A stretch of 64,000 bases of DNA from Arthrobacter gengyunqii (GCF_023022985.1 NZ_CP095461.1:1116001-1180000), one strand, 5' to 3'; shown: positions 18,740 through 28,280, counted from the first letter of the stretch. Notes: generated by a model from the letters alone, not told the origin. Numbers and translations: made by a program.

Positions 18740-19961
18740 GGAAGGCCGCGACGCCGGAGCAGATCCCGAGCCGATGACCCTGTCCATGCCCGCTGTCCGA
18801 CCCCGCATCCGTCCCGCGGACTCGGCGACTCCGCCCGCGGACCCGGCAGCCAACCCGGCAGGCAATCCGGCAGGAGAACCGGATGCGGAGTCCGGACCCG
18901 CCGAGGCCGCGCGCCCGGCGGATTCCGCTGAAATCGACCGCGAGGACGTGCGCAAGCTGGAAGCGCAGCTGATCGGCGGCCCGCGAACCCTCAAGCGGCG
19001 CGAGGCTGCCGCGGAAGCCGGCGTCTCGCTGCTGTCCGCCCGCAAGCTGTGGCGTGCAATGGGCTTCCCCAACCTCGACGACGACGCCGTGTTCTTCACG
19101 GAACGTGACCGCGAGGCGCTGACCACCGTCATCGAACTCGTCCGTGACGAGCAGCTCACCGAAGACGCTGCCATTTCGATCATGCGCTCCATCGGCCAAA
19201 TGACGGACCGCATGGTGGTGTGGCAGATTGAGGCGCTGGTAGAGGAAATGGTGGTCCAGCGCGGCATCCCCGACGCCGAGGCGCGCAAAGCCCTGGTGGC
19301 CGCCCTGCCGGCACTGATCGAGCCGCTGGAAAAGACCATGGTTTACGCCTGGAAGCGGCAGATGAACTCGGCCGTGCAGCGCCTGGCCCTGCGCGCCGAA
19401 GCCGGACTGGCCAGCCATGACGGCTCGATGTCCGACGACAATCCGCTGCCGCTGGCCCGCGCGGTGGGCTTCGCGGACCTGGTGTCCTATACGTCCCTGT
19501 CCCGGCAGATGAATGAAAAGACGCTCGCCCAGATGGTCCAGCGCTTTGAGCATAAATGCGCCGAGATTATTTCGGTGGGCGGCGGACGGCTCGTGAAGAC
19601 CATCGGCGACGAAGTGCTCTTCAACGCGGAAACCCCTGAAGCCGGAGCCGAGATTTCCCTGGCGCTGGCCAAGGCCTTCACCGAGGACGACCTGCTGCCG
19701 GCCGCGCGCGTGTCCCTGGTGTGGGGGAGGGTGCTGTCCCGGCTGGGCGACATTTACGGCCCCACCGTGAACCTGGCGTCGCGCCTTACCTCGCTGGCTG
19801 AGCCCGGAACGGTGCTGACGGATGCCTCCACCGCTGCCGCACTGCGCAACAATGAACGGTTTGTGCTCATTCCGCACCAGCCCCGCAACGTGCGCGGATT
19901 CGGCGAAATCCACCCGGTGACGCTCGCCCGCGGCACCGGCCCCGGGCTGGTCCTGGACTAG
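18732..19961 (+). CDS. Class III adenylate cyclase, Rv1264-like with N-terminal regulatory domain
   Basis: A 409-residue protein. Residues 1-60 are Pro/Ala-rich. Residues 65-200 (EDVRKLEAQLIGGPRTLKRREAAAEAGVS, ADRFFTERDRE-like block) match the autoinhibitory domain of the pH-sensing mycobacterial cyclase Rv1264. The catalytic domain shows metal Asp in GFADLVSYTSLS, the Lys/Asp pair RLVKTIGDEVLF, and the transition-state Asn/Arg in YGPTVNLASRL, so all key adenylate cyclase residues are present. It is a soluble enzyme making cAMP from ATP, probably regulated by pH or lipid. ATG 18732 with GGGAGGGG upstream is used. It is the third gene of the birA operon. Confidence 0.9.
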   Translation: MSEEGRDAGADPEPMTLSMPAVRPRIRPADSATPPADPAANPAGNPAGEPDAESGPAEAARPADSAEIDREDVRKLEAQLIGGPRTLKRREAAAEAGVSLLSARKLWRAMGFPNLDDDAVFFTERDREALTTVIELVRDEQLTEDAAISIMRSIGQMTDRMVVWQIEALVEEMVVQRGIPDAEARKALVAALPALIEPLEKTMVYAWKRQMNSAVQRLALRAEAGLASHDGSMSDDNPLPLARAVGFADLVSYTSLSRQMNEKTLAQMVQRFEHKCAEIISVGGGRLVKTIGDEVLFNAETPEAGAEISLALAKAFTEDDLLPAARVSLVWGRVLSRLGDIYGPTVNLASRLTSLAEPGTVLTDASTAAALRNNERFVLIPHQPRNVRGFGEIHPVTLARGTGPGLVLD

Positions 19962-20134
19962 CCTGTACCCGGGTGCTGCACCGGAAAAGTCGCTGTTTCA
20001 GCGGTGACGGCACGGAGCATTGCCAGCCGGCATGGGGCGGACCCCCAGCAGATTCCGCTAGGGTAACCATGAGAAGGCGTAATTTGTGTCACTGCTGTGG
20101 TCCACACAGCGGGCAGCTTCCGGATAGGGCGTGA

Positions 20135-20965
20135 ATGAACTCCGACGAAACGACATCCCCGGGTTTGGAACTCCGTGCAGTCTTTGGCTATGCCTCAGAC
20201 CGCGGGCTGCGCCGGGAACAGAACGAGGATTCGCTGATTGCCGCGGACCCGGTGTTCGCCGTGGCCGACGGCATGGGCGGACACGAAGCCGGGGAAGTGG
20301 CCAGCAGCATCTGCGTCCGCACCCTGGGTGACGCGCCGTTTGTCGGTGAGCACCTGCCGGAAGTGGGCCCCGACGAACTGACTGCGCTTCTGCGGGAAGC
20401 CGATTCTCGAATCCGCGAGGCCACCGGGGGCCGTGCCGGCACCACGCTGACCGGAGCAGTCCTTGTGTCCGGGGCCGGAATCCCGTGTTGGCTGGTATTC
20501 AATGTGGGAGACTCCCGCACCTACCGGTTGACGGGCGGGCAGCTGCAACAGATCACCGTGGATCACAGCGAGGTCCAGGAGCTGGTCGACATGGGCCAGA
20601 TTACGCCTGATGAAGCCCTCGTCCACCCGCGCCGCCACGTCGTGACCCGCGCCCTCGGAACAGGCACCGACACGGAGGCCGACTACTGGCTGATTCCGGT
20701 TGAGCCGGGAGACCGCCTGCTGGTCTGCTCCGACGGATTGACCGGGGAGGTCAGCGACGGACAGCTGCAGCAGATTCTGTCCACAGTGGCCAACCCGCAG
20801 GACGCGTGCGCCTCCATGGTGCAGGCAGCGCTGCGGTCCGGCGGGCGGGACAACATTACGGTCCTGGTGGTGGATATCGAAGCGGCAGACGACGGCAGCG
20901 AACCGGTGGCCGCAGGCGTTCCCGGTGCGGAACCGCAGCCGGCCGCCGTGCACCCCGAGCAGTAA
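20135..20965 (+). CDS. PP2C-type serine/threonine protein phosphatase
   Basis: A 276-residue PPM phosphatase with all metal motifs: SDRGLRREQNEDSL, ADGMGGHEAGEVASS, GDSRTYRL, LLVCSDGLTGEV and GGRDNITVLVV. There is no transmembrane helix, unlike PstP, so it is a soluble catalytic domain with a short acidic tail. It dephosphorylates Ser/Thr-phosphorylated proteins; no cognate kinase or FHA protein is in the window. TAGGGC 4 nt before the ATG suggests leaderless expression. It converges on eccC with a 6-bp gap, and PP2C/FHA modules are commonly associated with type VII secretion in actinobacteria, so a secretion-related role is plausible but inferred. Confidence 0.9.
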   Translation: MNSDETTSPGLELRAVFGYASDRGLRREQNEDSLIAADPVFAVADGMGGHEAGEVASSICVRTLGDAPFVGEHLPEVGPDELTALLREADSRIREATGGRAGTTLTGAVLVSGAGIPCWLVFNVGDSRTYRLTGGQLQQITVDHSEVQELVDMGQITPDEALVHPRRHVVTRALGTGTDTEADYWLIPVEPGDRLLVCSDGLTGEVSDGQLQQILSTVANPQDACASMVQAALRSGGRDNITVLVVDIEAADDGSEPVAAGVPGAEPQPAAVHPEQ

Positions 20966-20971
20966 CGGTCC

Positions 20972-23900
20972 TCAGCCCGGAACCCGGCTGGTGTCCTCGT
21001 TCAAGAAGAGCTGAAGCACCTGGACGGGTCTGCCGGGCTGAATCAGCTGCGCGCGGCCCGGCGGAAGGGTCCGGGCGCGCACCCCGTTGATCAGGCTTCC
21101 TTCCGCGCGGTCGCCGGAGAGGATCAGCGCGGCGCTGCCTGAATCGCGCAGGGAAGTGAAGAAGGGTTCATACATTCCCCGGCTCGCCCCGCGCACCCGC
21201 CGCGACAGGACGGCGTGCAAGCCAATTTCAGGTGCCAGCGGCAGATACGGGGTCAGCCGGCTCAGCGGCGAGGAACCGCCCGCGGTCAGGACATCGTAGT
21301 CATCGATGACCAGGACGATGCGCGGCAGCCCTGCCAGCTCCGCCGGGGCAGCCGAGATCCGCTTCTCCAATTCACCGGCGACGGCGGCGGCGAGCTGCTC
21401 CGCCAGAGCTGCACTGGTGGCATAGCCGCCCAGCGATTCGGCGGGCACCTCTGACGCCAGGCTGCGGCGGGGATCGAAGACCGCGAACACGATGTTCTCC
21501 GGCAGATGCTGGCCGGTCAGCCTGCGGATGACTGACCGCAGGACGTTGGTCTTGCCGGAGCCGTCATCACCCATGATCAGCAAATGCCGTTCCCTGCCGT
21601 GCAGGTCAAGGATCTCGGCACCCAGATCTGTCTCCCGAAGGCCCAGCGGCACCGCTGCCGCTGCTTCAGGAGTGGGGAGAGTATCGGCGGCGACGATGCC
21701 GGGAAGAATCCGGACCTGCATGGCACGCTCCCGGGTGGCAGCCGCAACCGCCGTCACCAGATCCTGCAGCCCGGAGGCGGCGGACCCGTCGTCGCTCCCG
21801 GCATCGATGCGCGGCAGGGCAAAGTGCCCCTGAAGTTTCCGGTCCGTCAATGCCCGGCCGGGGCTTCCCGGGCTCACCGCTTCAGCCAGCTTGCGCCCGT
21901 GGGCGGATTCCCCCGGGTCGGCCAGGCGCATTTCAATCCGGTTGCCAAAGAAGCTCTGCTGCGAGATTCGTATCTCGTTCATCCGCGAACAGGTGGCGAT
22001 CACATGGATGCCGTAACCGGCGCCCCTGCTGATTAGCGTATGGACCGCCTTTTCGATGTCCTCGAATTCGTCGCTGAGCTGTCCGTAGCCGTCCAGGACC
22101 AAGACGATGTCGGCGCTGGGCAGTTCCGGGATCCCGCCGTCGGCACACCGCCGGCGAAGTGTCGGCAGCGAGTCCACCTGGTACTTCTCAAACAGGTGTT
22201 CCCGGTGGGCAAGCATGGCCAGCAGTTCATCCACCGTGCGGCGGATGACCTCCCGGTTGGTGCGGACCGCCATCCCGCCCACGTGGGGGAGCCCCTCCAG
22301 CGGCAGCAGGGCGCTGCCGAGCAGGTCAATGCCGTAAATACCCACCTCGGCTGGACTGTGAGTCAGGGACAGGGCAGCGACAATGGTGCGCAGCGCGGTG
22401 CTCTTTCCCGTTTGCGGACCGCCCACGATGGCTGCGTTGCCGCCGTTGGCGGCCAGATCCAGCTCCCACACGCCCTGCCACTGTTTGGCAGGGTCGTCGA
22501 GCAGCCCCACCGGTATGCGCAGGGATCCGCCGCTGGCCAGGCGCAGTCCCTTTTCGGAGGAAAGCCCGCCGGCGGCGTGGTCCAGGGCGATTCCGCGGGG
22601 CAGCGGCGGCAGCCAGATGGGGTCCACGGCCCGGGGGAACGTGGAAAGGGTGTCCATGAGCGCGGACAGCACGGTGGGTCCGGTGGTGCGTTTGGAGGAC
22701 GACGTCGATGCCGGGCGCGCCGCATCCGCCGCCGGCGGCGCCTGGAGCGACGCGGCATACCGGGGAACCGGCAGGACCCGGGGCGGGAGGCCGGCGTCGT
22801 CGGGCCCGCTGTCCTGCTGCGCGGCTTCCAGGGGACCGGACACATATCCGGCCTTGAACCGGGTGTAGGTGGTGGTGTCTACCTTCAGATATCCGAAGCC
22901 GGGCACCGGAGGCAGGTGGAAGGCATCGGGCGTGTCCAGTACCGTGCGCGATTCTCCCTCGGAGAGTGTCCGCAGCCCGATCCGGTACGAGAGGTAGGTG
23001 TCCAGGCCGCGGAGTTTCCCGGCCTCGATCCGCTGGCTGGAGAGCAGCAGGTGCACCCCGATGGAGCGGCCGATGCGGCCGATGGACAGGAACAGTTCAA
23101 TAAAATCCGGCCGGGCGGTGAGCAGCTCCCCGAATTCGTCGATGATGACCACCAGGTGCGGCAGCGGGGCCGGTTCCCGTCCCTGCAGCTTCAGTTCCTG
23201 CCGATACAACTGATAGTCGGTGATGTTGGCGAGGTTGCCGGCTGCCTTGAGGACTTCCTGCCGGCGCTGGATTTCCCCCGCCAGGCTGGCGTACACGCGC
23301 TCAATCAGGCTGACGTCGTCGGAGAGGTTGGTAATGACTCCGGCCACCTGGGGTGCACCGGCGAACGGGGCAAACGTGGCCCCGCCTTTGTAGTCGACGA
23401 GCACCATGGCCAGGACCTCGGGCGAGTGGGTCGCCAGCAGGCCCACTACCATGCTGCGCAGCATTTCGGACTTGCCGGAACCTGTGGCTCCGACACACAG
23501 GCCGTGCGGACCGTGGCCGAACTGTGCGGATTCCTTCAGATCCAGCAGGGCCGGCCTGCCGCGGTCATCCGGTCCCAGCGGAACCCGCAGGAAGTCCACC
23601 TCGCCGCGGGGCTTCCACAACCGCCGGATGTCCGCTTCATCCAGGCGCGGTGAGAGTCCCAGCATTTCCAGGAATCCCTGCGCCGTTTCGCTGCTGTCAT
23701 GCTCCAAGGAGTCCGGCGACAGCCGCAGCGGTGCCAGTTCCCGTGCCAGGGCCTCCGCCAGGGGCAGCGGAAGATCGTCCAGCGTGCCCCGTTCGACGGC
23801 GGGAAGCACCGCATTGTCCCGGTAGTTTTCCACGATGAAGGACCCCTCCGCCCCGCTCCGGTCCTCGCTGATCCGCACGGCGACCTCGCCGGGCTCCTGA

Positions 23901-24973
23901 TGGCGCTCCGCGACCAGGAAGAGCGTCGTGATGCCCAGGGAACCGGTTGAGGCCTCCTGGTCCGGCACCTGAAGTTCGGCCGGGAGCTGGCCGTAGGAGT
24001 CGCTGAGCACCAGGAGCCGGGGCAGCGCCGTGCCCACAGAGCCGCGCAGGAAGTTCTTGCGCGATTCAGCAGCCAGGGTGGAACGCCGGTGCAGGTCCTC
24101 ACTGAGGACCTCGCTTAAAGCATCCGCCGTGGGGGCGAGCCGGCGGACCGGCCCGGTGGCATGAGTGGAACCCTGGTCCGCCAGGTGGGGAAGCCAGGTG
24201 GCCCACTCCCAATCGTCCCGCCGCCCCGCTGGAGCGATGAGGGCGAGGTGCAGGTCTTCGGGTGAATGGAACGCCGCACCTTCCGTGAGCAGGAGCCGGG
24301 CCACCCGCGTCACGAAGCCGCGGGACCCCACCACTGAGACGTTGCCGGCGCAGTCCAGCGGCACGGTCAGCGGCAGTTCGGGGCTGGATTCGTAGCGTTG
24401 CTTGAGGATTTCCACTTCGGTGGTCATGAAAGTGTCGGTCTGGGCCAGAGCCGAGCCGGCGCTTTGAATAATGACGTCACGGTTGCGGCGGGATCCCGTG
24501 CCGATCCGCACCCGCAGGAAATCCTCGTTGTGGCGGCGGCGCTCCCAGATCCGTTTGGTGTCCCGGATGATGTCGAACAGGGCGTCAGGGGGCGGGCTGG
24601 AGATCCGGGCAACGGTAAGTGCGGCTTGTTCATCAGTGCGCAGGGTGGTGCGTGAACGTTCCAGATACTCCAAATAGTTCTCCCGCTGTTCCCGGCGCTG
24701 TTTTCCCTGCCGGCCGCGCTGGCTGAGCATCATGAGGACAGACGCAATGATCGTGACGATCATCATCAGGGCTCCCACGGCTGCCAGAGGCGACCCGCGG
24801 AAAAGCATCATGACGGTCATCGAGACGCCTGCGCCCAGCAACGGGACCAGGGACATCATGTTCATGCCGCTCCTGCCCCCTTCAACGGGAGGCGGGGCGT
24901 CGAGGGTGAAAGCTTCCATGGTGCGTGCCGGGGCGGTGGTCCGCGCGGGCCGGTGCAGGATCCTGGTGCTCAT
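20972..24973 (-). CDS. eccC: Type VII secretion ATPase EccC (FtsK/SpoIIIE family, three ATPase domains)
   Basis: A 1333-residue motor protein, full length for a fused EccCa-EccCb. Two membrane helices lie at about 38-85. ATPase 1 has Walker A GATGSGKSEML (about 490) and Walker B VVIIDEFGEL (about 611). ATPase 2 has GGPQTGKSTAL (about 854) but LVLDGYGQL lacks the catalytic Glu. ATPase 3 has GDDGSGKTNVL (about 1136) and VIDDYDVL, also without Glu. So only domain 1 looks catalytically complete, agreeing with work on EccC, where domains 2 and 3 bind substrate and regulate. It overlaps the MinD-like gene by ATGA. Confidence 0.93.
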   Translation of the reverse strand: MSTRILHRPARTTAPARTMEAFTLDAPPPVEGGRSGMNMMSLVPLLGAGVSMTVMMLFRGSPLAAVGALMMIVTIIASVLMMLSQRGRQGKQRREQRENYLEYLERSRTTLRTDEQAALTVARISSPPPDALFDIIRDTKRIWERRRHNEDFLRVRIGTGSRRNRDVIIQSAGSALAQTDTFMTTEVEILKQRYESSPELPLTVPLDCAGNVSVVGSRGFVTRVARLLLTEGAAFHSPEDLHLALIAPAGRRDDWEWATWLPHLADQGSTHATGPVRRLAPTADALSEVLSEDLHRRSTLAAESRKNFLRGSVGTALPRLLVLSDSYGQLPAELQVPDQEASTGSLGITTLFLVAERHQEPGEVAVRISEDRSGAEGSFIVENYRDNAVLPAVERGTLDDLPLPLAEALARELAPLRLSPDSLEHDSSETAQGFLEMLGLSPRLDEADIRRLWKPRGEVDFLRVPLGPDDRGRPALLDLKESAQFGHGPHGLCVGATGSGKSEMLRSMVVGLLATHSPEVLAMVLVDYKGGATFAPFAGAPQVAGVITNLSDDVSLIERVYASLAGEIQRRQEVLKAAGNLANITDYQLYRQELKLQGREPAPLPHLVVIIDEFGELLTARPDFIELFLSIGRIGRSIGVHLLLSSQRIEAGKLRGLDTYLSYRIGLRTLSEGESRTVLDTPDAFHLPPVPGFGYLKVDTTTYTRFKAGYVSGPLEAAQQDSGPDDAGLPPRVLPVPRYAASLQAPPAADAARPASTSSSKRTTGPTVLSALMDTLSTFPRAVDPIWLPPLPRGIALDHAAGGLSSEKGLRLASGGSLRIPVGLLDDPAKQWQGVWELDLAANGGNAAIVGGPQTGKSTALRTIVAALSLTHSPAEVGIYGIDLLGSALLPLEGLPHVGGMAVRTNREVIRRTVDELLAMLAHREHLFEKYQVDSLPTLRRRCADGGIPELPSADIVLVLDGYGQLSDEFEDIEKAVHTLISRGAGYGIHVIATCSRMNEIRISQQSFFGNRIEMRLADPGESAHGRKLAEAVSPGSPGRALTDRKLQGHFALPRIDAGSDDGSAASGLQDLVTAVAAATRERAMQVRILPGIVAADTLPTPEAAAAVPLGLRETDLGAEILDLHGRERHLLIMGDDGSGKTNVLRSVIRRLTGQHLPENIVFAVFDPRRSLASEVPAESLGGYATSAALAEQLAAAVAGELEKRISAAPAELAGLPRIVLVIDDYDVLTAGGSSPLSRLTPYLPLAPEIGLHAVLSRRVRGASRGMYEPFFTSLRDSGSAALILSGDRAEGSLINGVRARTLPPGRAQLIQPGRPVQVLQLFLNEDTSRVPG

Positions 24974-26058
24974 GACGGAATGTTCCTTGCCGGGGCGGTG
25001 TGGACGGAGACGGCGGTGGACAGGACGCGCGATGCCAGGGAAACCGCTTCAAGGCGGGTGCGGCGGGCGAGCAGGGAGGGAATCGCTTCGACCCCTGCCG
25101 CGAGGTGCCGGTCATACCCCAGATGCAAGGCATCGACGCCGGCACGGCGAAGGCTTCCGGCCTGCCGCGACGCGGACAACGCGGCGTCCTTGGCGCACTG
25201 GACCACCAGCACGAGCAGGGGAACGGAGCCAAGCAGGGGATCCCGGCGCCAGGCGGCGGCGTATTCGACGGCGTCCTCGAACCCGGAAGCGGTGGCCGGG
25301 GTGACGAACACGGCCAGGTGGGAGTTTCCCACGGCCCACCGGGCTTCCGGCGCCCCGAGCCCGGGGCTGCAGTCGAACACAGCGATGGGGCAGAAGCGGG
25401 AGACAATCCGGGACAGCAGCAGCCGGTTGCTGCCGGCCACGCCGTTGGCCCCGCTGCCGTCCAAAACGCTGTCGACACTGTCCGGAGGACGTCCGGTGAC
25501 GGGGCCGGCGGGCGTCCATGCCGGTGCCGGTGCCGGTGCCGGTGTCATCGTCCCGACCCCGACCCCAGTCCCGACCCCGACCCCAGTCGCGGGGCTGCCC
25601 GCTGCCGGACCCCAAGGATCGGCAGCGCCCCGGGCATGAGGGCGACGCCGGCCGGTGACCAGAAGGTTGGCCGGCCCCGCAACCGCCAGCAGGCCCGCCA
25701 GTTGCTGCAGCGACGCAGGAGGCTCAAATTCGAGCCGGGCAGCAACGGCGTCCAGAGCGGGCGCGTCCGGCACGCCCAGACGGAGCCCGAGCGTTCCCGC
25801 TTCCGGTGCAAGGTCCACGGCGGCAACGGCGTCGGCGCGCATGGCGGCGTAGATCCTGGCCAGCAGCGCGGCCACCGTGGTTCTGCCCGACCCGCCCCGC
25901 GAGCCCACCACGGCGATGCGGCGGCCCGTCGTAACCGGCAGCTGGGTTCCGGCCGCAGCTTCCGCCAGAAGGCGGGGATAGTCATCGCCGCGGAAGAGGT
26001 CGGCGGAACCGCCCAGCACCCGGCGCAGGACGGACTCTGCCGGGAGGGGCTGGTTCAT
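24970..26058 (-). CDS. MinD/ParA-like ATPase-fold protein of the T7SS operon with an altered P-loop
   Basis: A 362-residue protein. The N-terminal part contains GRRIAVVGSRGGSGRTTVAALLARIYA, where the deviant Walker A of MinD/ParA (KGGxGKT) has both lysines replaced by arginine, followed by AVDLAPEAGTLGLRLG and FDCSPGLGAPEARW (Walker B-like). A Val-Gly/Pro-Ala microsatellite linker (VGVGTGVGVGTMTPAPAPAP, about 165-185) splits it. A MinD-like protein of this kind occurs in many ESX loci (EspI-like). ATP hydrolysis is doubtful given the substitutions. ATG 26058 was chosen because it overlaps the eccD stop (ATGA). Confidence 0.75.
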   Translation of the reverse strand: MNQPLPAESVLRRVLGGSADLFRGDDYPRLLAEAAAGTQLPVTTGRRIAVVGSRGGSGRTTVAALLARIYAAMRADAVAAVDLAPEAGTLGLRLGVPDAPALDAVAARLEFEPPASLQQLAGLLAVAGPANLLVTGRRRPHARGAADPWGPAAGSPATGVGVGTGVGVGTMTPAPAPAPAWTPAGPVTGRPPDSVDSVLDGSGANGVAGSNRLLLSRIVSRFCPIAVFDCSPGLGAPEARWAVGNSHLAVFVTPATASGFEDAVEYAAAWRRDPLLGSVPLLVLVVQCAKDAALSASRQAGSLRRAGVDALHLGYDRHLAAGVEAIPSLLARRTRLEAVSLASRVLSTAVSVHTAPARNIPS

Positions 26059-27395
26059 GAAAAGCTCCCTGCCAGCTGCCCGAACAAACCGAACATTCCT
26101 GCCGCCAGCGGGACGGATGCCAGGATCGCCGCAGTTTCCAGGCGCTTGGCCAGCAGGCGGAACCATGCCTGCGTGTGGTCGGGGAACGTGGTCATCAGGG
26201 AGACGGCGGCGGCTGCTGCAATCAGGAGCACGCCGAGCCCCACCGCCCAGGGAAGATCGGCCAGGATTCGCAGGCCGGCCGGCACTGCTGCGCCCAGCCC
26301 GACGGCGACGGTGAGGTAAAGCGCGAATCGCTGCGTCGCCAGGGGAAAGGAGCGGGTGCGCAGGAACACCGCCAGGGTAAGGGCCAGCAGCAGCGGAAGC
26401 GTCCACTTCTGCTGTGCAGTGTCCGTGCCCAGCAGCCACAGGCCCGGAGCGATGCACACCGCCGTAATGACTGTTCCCAGGGCCAGCCCTCGGTGGGCGG
26501 CGGCCACCGCATCCATGGCGTCAGTGCGCGCGATGGAACCGCCCTTGGCCCGCTGGTCATCCAGCGTGGCCAGTCCGGAGGACACCAGTGCCAGTTTGGG
26601 CAACAGCCCCAGGAACACGGTGCCCGCCAGCGCCGCCAGGGCCGCGGTCCGCACGGCATCCCCGGTAACGGCACCGGCGGCGGTCCACACCCCGGCGGCC
26701 ACCGCCAGCGTTGCCGCACCGCTGAAAAGGGCGCGGGGCTGGGCGGAGATGGTTCCCAGAGCTGCCAGCGCCAAGACTGACAAGACGGCCAGGAGCAGGG
26801 CCGCGGCGGGAAGACGGTCCCGGGCGCCGTCGTACACATGGAGTGCGCCGCCCAGCCCCGTGAGCCATCCGATCCCGATCAGCGTGGGTCCCAGGGCACT
26901 GCGCCGGGGCAGCCGCCCGGCGGCTGCGCCGGCGGCCAGCCCCAGCAGCGACAGGGACGGCAGCAGCCACCAGGCCGTGTTCGGCGCCAGCGCGGCCAGG
27001 AGAATCTCAGCGCCGACCCAAATGCCCGCTGCCATGAACAGCCCGGCGGTGAGGGCACTGAAACCGCGGTTCCACTGTCCGCCGACCGCACTGGTTTCAC
27101 TCACCACCAGATCCGTGACGTCATAGACGACGGCGGCGGGCGGAGCTTCGGCGGCATTGCACAGCAACAGTGAGGAGCCGTCCAGGATCCGGGCCTGGTC
27201 CAGGGACTGGCCGGCCTGGAGCTCCGTGCCGTCAGCGGCAACGAGCACCTTGGCTGCCACCTGTCCGGCGGGGGCATCATCCAGCAGGTTCAGGACCTGG
27301 GGGAGCAGCAGCCCCACCGGCTGATCGGAGGGCAGGAGCAAATCCACGTGTTTCCGCGAGCCAATCAGAGTGACGCGGGTAAAGGTGTGAGCCAT
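26055..27395 (-). CDS. eccD: Type VII secretion membrane channel protein EccD
   Basis: A 446-residue protein. The first 90 residues form a YukD/EccD ubiquitin-like domain (FTRVTLIGSRKHVDLLLPSDQPVGLLLPQVLNLL). About eleven transmembrane helices follow, beginning AGLFMAAGIWVGAEILLAAL. EccD is the multi-helix core that builds the inner-membrane pore with EccB, EccC and EccE in mycobacteria. ATG 27393-27395 is the family start; the longer open frame reads through the preceding gene. It is 5 bp downstream of the small membrane protein gene and overlaps the MinD-like gene, so these four genes form one operon. Confidence 0.9.
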   Translation of the reverse strand: MAHTFTRVTLIGSRKHVDLLLPSDQPVGLLLPQVLNLLDDAPAGQVAAKVLVAADGTELQAGQSLDQARILDGSSLLLCNAAEAPPAAVVYDVTDLVVSETSAVGGQWNRGFSALTAGLFMAAGIWVGAEILLAALAPNTAWWLLPSLSLLGLAAGAAAGRLPRRSALGPTLIGIGWLTGLGGALHVYDGARDRLPAAALLLAVLSVLALAALGTISAQPRALFSGAATLAVAAGVWTAAGAVTGDAVRTAALAALAGTVFLGLLPKLALVSSGLATLDDQRAKGGSIARTDAMDAVAAAHRGLALGTVITAVCIAPGLWLLGTDTAQQKWTLPLLLALTLAVFLRTRSFPLATQRFALYLTVAVGLGAAVPAGLRILADLPWAVGLGVLLIAAAAAVSLMTTFPDHTQAWFRLLAKRLETAAILASVPLAAGMFGLFGQLAGSFS

Positions 27396-27400
27396 AGCGC

Positions 27401-27691
27401 TCAGACCCCGAACCGGTGGTATTCGGGAAACGGCTGGGACAGGGCATTCTGCTGGCGTTGCAGTTGGTCCTCCTGCTTGGCACGGTTTTCGGCAAGCAGG
27501 TTGCTGACAAAGGAATACCCCACACAGGCCGCGGCAATGACAGTGGCCGCGGCGACGCTGAGGAGAAACAGCCTGACGCTGTCCATCCACCGGCGCTCAT
27601 TCGGGTTCTCCCCGAAGAGCAGCGCCGTCAGCAGCCGCTGCCGGCGCACGGTGACGGACTCGATGAGCTGATTGTCGTAGTCGCTGGCCAT
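27401..27691 (-). CDS. Small single-span membrane protein heading the T7SS operon
   Basis: A 96-residue protein I do not recognise by name. It has a polar N-terminus rich in Arg (SVTVRRQRLLTALLFGENPNERRWMDSVR), one transmembrane helix (about 38-61, LFLLSVAAATVIAAACVGYSF) and a Gln-rich C-terminus (KQEDQLQRQQNALSQ). The layout, cytoplasmic arm then helix, recalls the N-terminus of EccB, but there is no periplasmic EccB repeat domain. It may be a reduced EccB analogue or an unrelated accessory. ATG 27689-27691 follows GGGGACC. First gene of the eccD-minD-eccC operon. Confidence 0.7.
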   Translation of the reverse strand: MASDYDNQLIESVTVRRQRLLTALLFGENPNERRWMDSVRLFLLSVAAATVIAAACVGYSFVSNLLAENRAKQEDQLQRQQNALSQPFPEYHRFGV

Positions 27692-27868
27692 GAAGGTCCC
27701 CTCGCCCTTTTGGACACGTTGGCTACATCCTTGCACCGCGGCGGGAATCTCGGGGCTGAAGCGGCGAAGCTGGGGACAACCCTGTGGACGTCGGCCGAAG
27801 ACTAACGTTGTGCAATCCTGTGCCCGGTGCTAAGTCTTGTTGGACTATCCCGCACCGAAGGAGATCTC

Positions 27869-28186
27869 ATGAGCACCAACCCCGGCCCTGAAGAGCGCAA
27901 CCTCAGCGAATGGAGCCGCCGCCTGACGCAGGCGCTGCAAATCCTGGACCTGGAAGTGGATCACAAAATGCTGGTGGATCTGGCCGAGGAATCGTCGGAG
28001 AACGTGGGCCCGCACGCCGGTCTCATCAGCACCTTCCTCGTGGGATACGCCGCAGGCCTGTCCAAGACCAGCGGTCGAAAGGCAGCGGAGGAAGCAGTCC
28101 AAACAGCCGCTGACACTGCCTTCCAGCTCGCGGCCACAGGTTTGGAAGGGCCGGACGGGCAGGGATGGAAGGACTCCGCCCAGTAA
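27869..28186 (+). CDS. DUF6457-domain protein
   Basis: A 105-residue protein with the DUF6457 pattern: an N-terminal Trp-containing helix (LSEWSRRLTQALQILDLEVD) and the block MLVDLAEESSENVGPHAGLISTFLVGYAAG, typical of a small all-helical domain that elsewhere is fused to the molybdenum cofactor guanylyltransferase MobA or lies beside formate dehydrogenase genes. A molybdoenzyme-linked role is inferred from that and from the FdhF gene converging on it. ATG 27869 has GAAGGAG 7 nt upstream. Expressed divergently from the T7SS operon. Confidence 0.8.
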   Translation: MSTNPGPEERNLSEWSRRLTQALQILDLEVDHKMLVDLAEESSENVGPHAGLISTFLVGYAAGLSKTSGRKAAEEAVQTAADTAFQLAATGLEGPDGQGWKDSAQ

Positions 28187-28200
28187 CAGGCGGGAAGAGG

Positions 28201-28242
28201 AAAAGGCGGGAGCTTCTCCGATGGAGGAGCTCCCGCCTTTTT
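28201..28242. terminator. Bidirectional terminator between the DUF6457 and FdhF genes
   Basis: AAAAGGCGGGAGC pairs with GCTCCCGCCTTTT through a stem of about 20 bp with a 3-nt loop, ending in five T on the plus strand and four on the minus strand. It serves both convergent genes. Confidence 0.92.
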
Positions 28243-28280
28243 GTCGGAGCGGTTCCGGACGTGGTCCGAAGACCGGTGGT

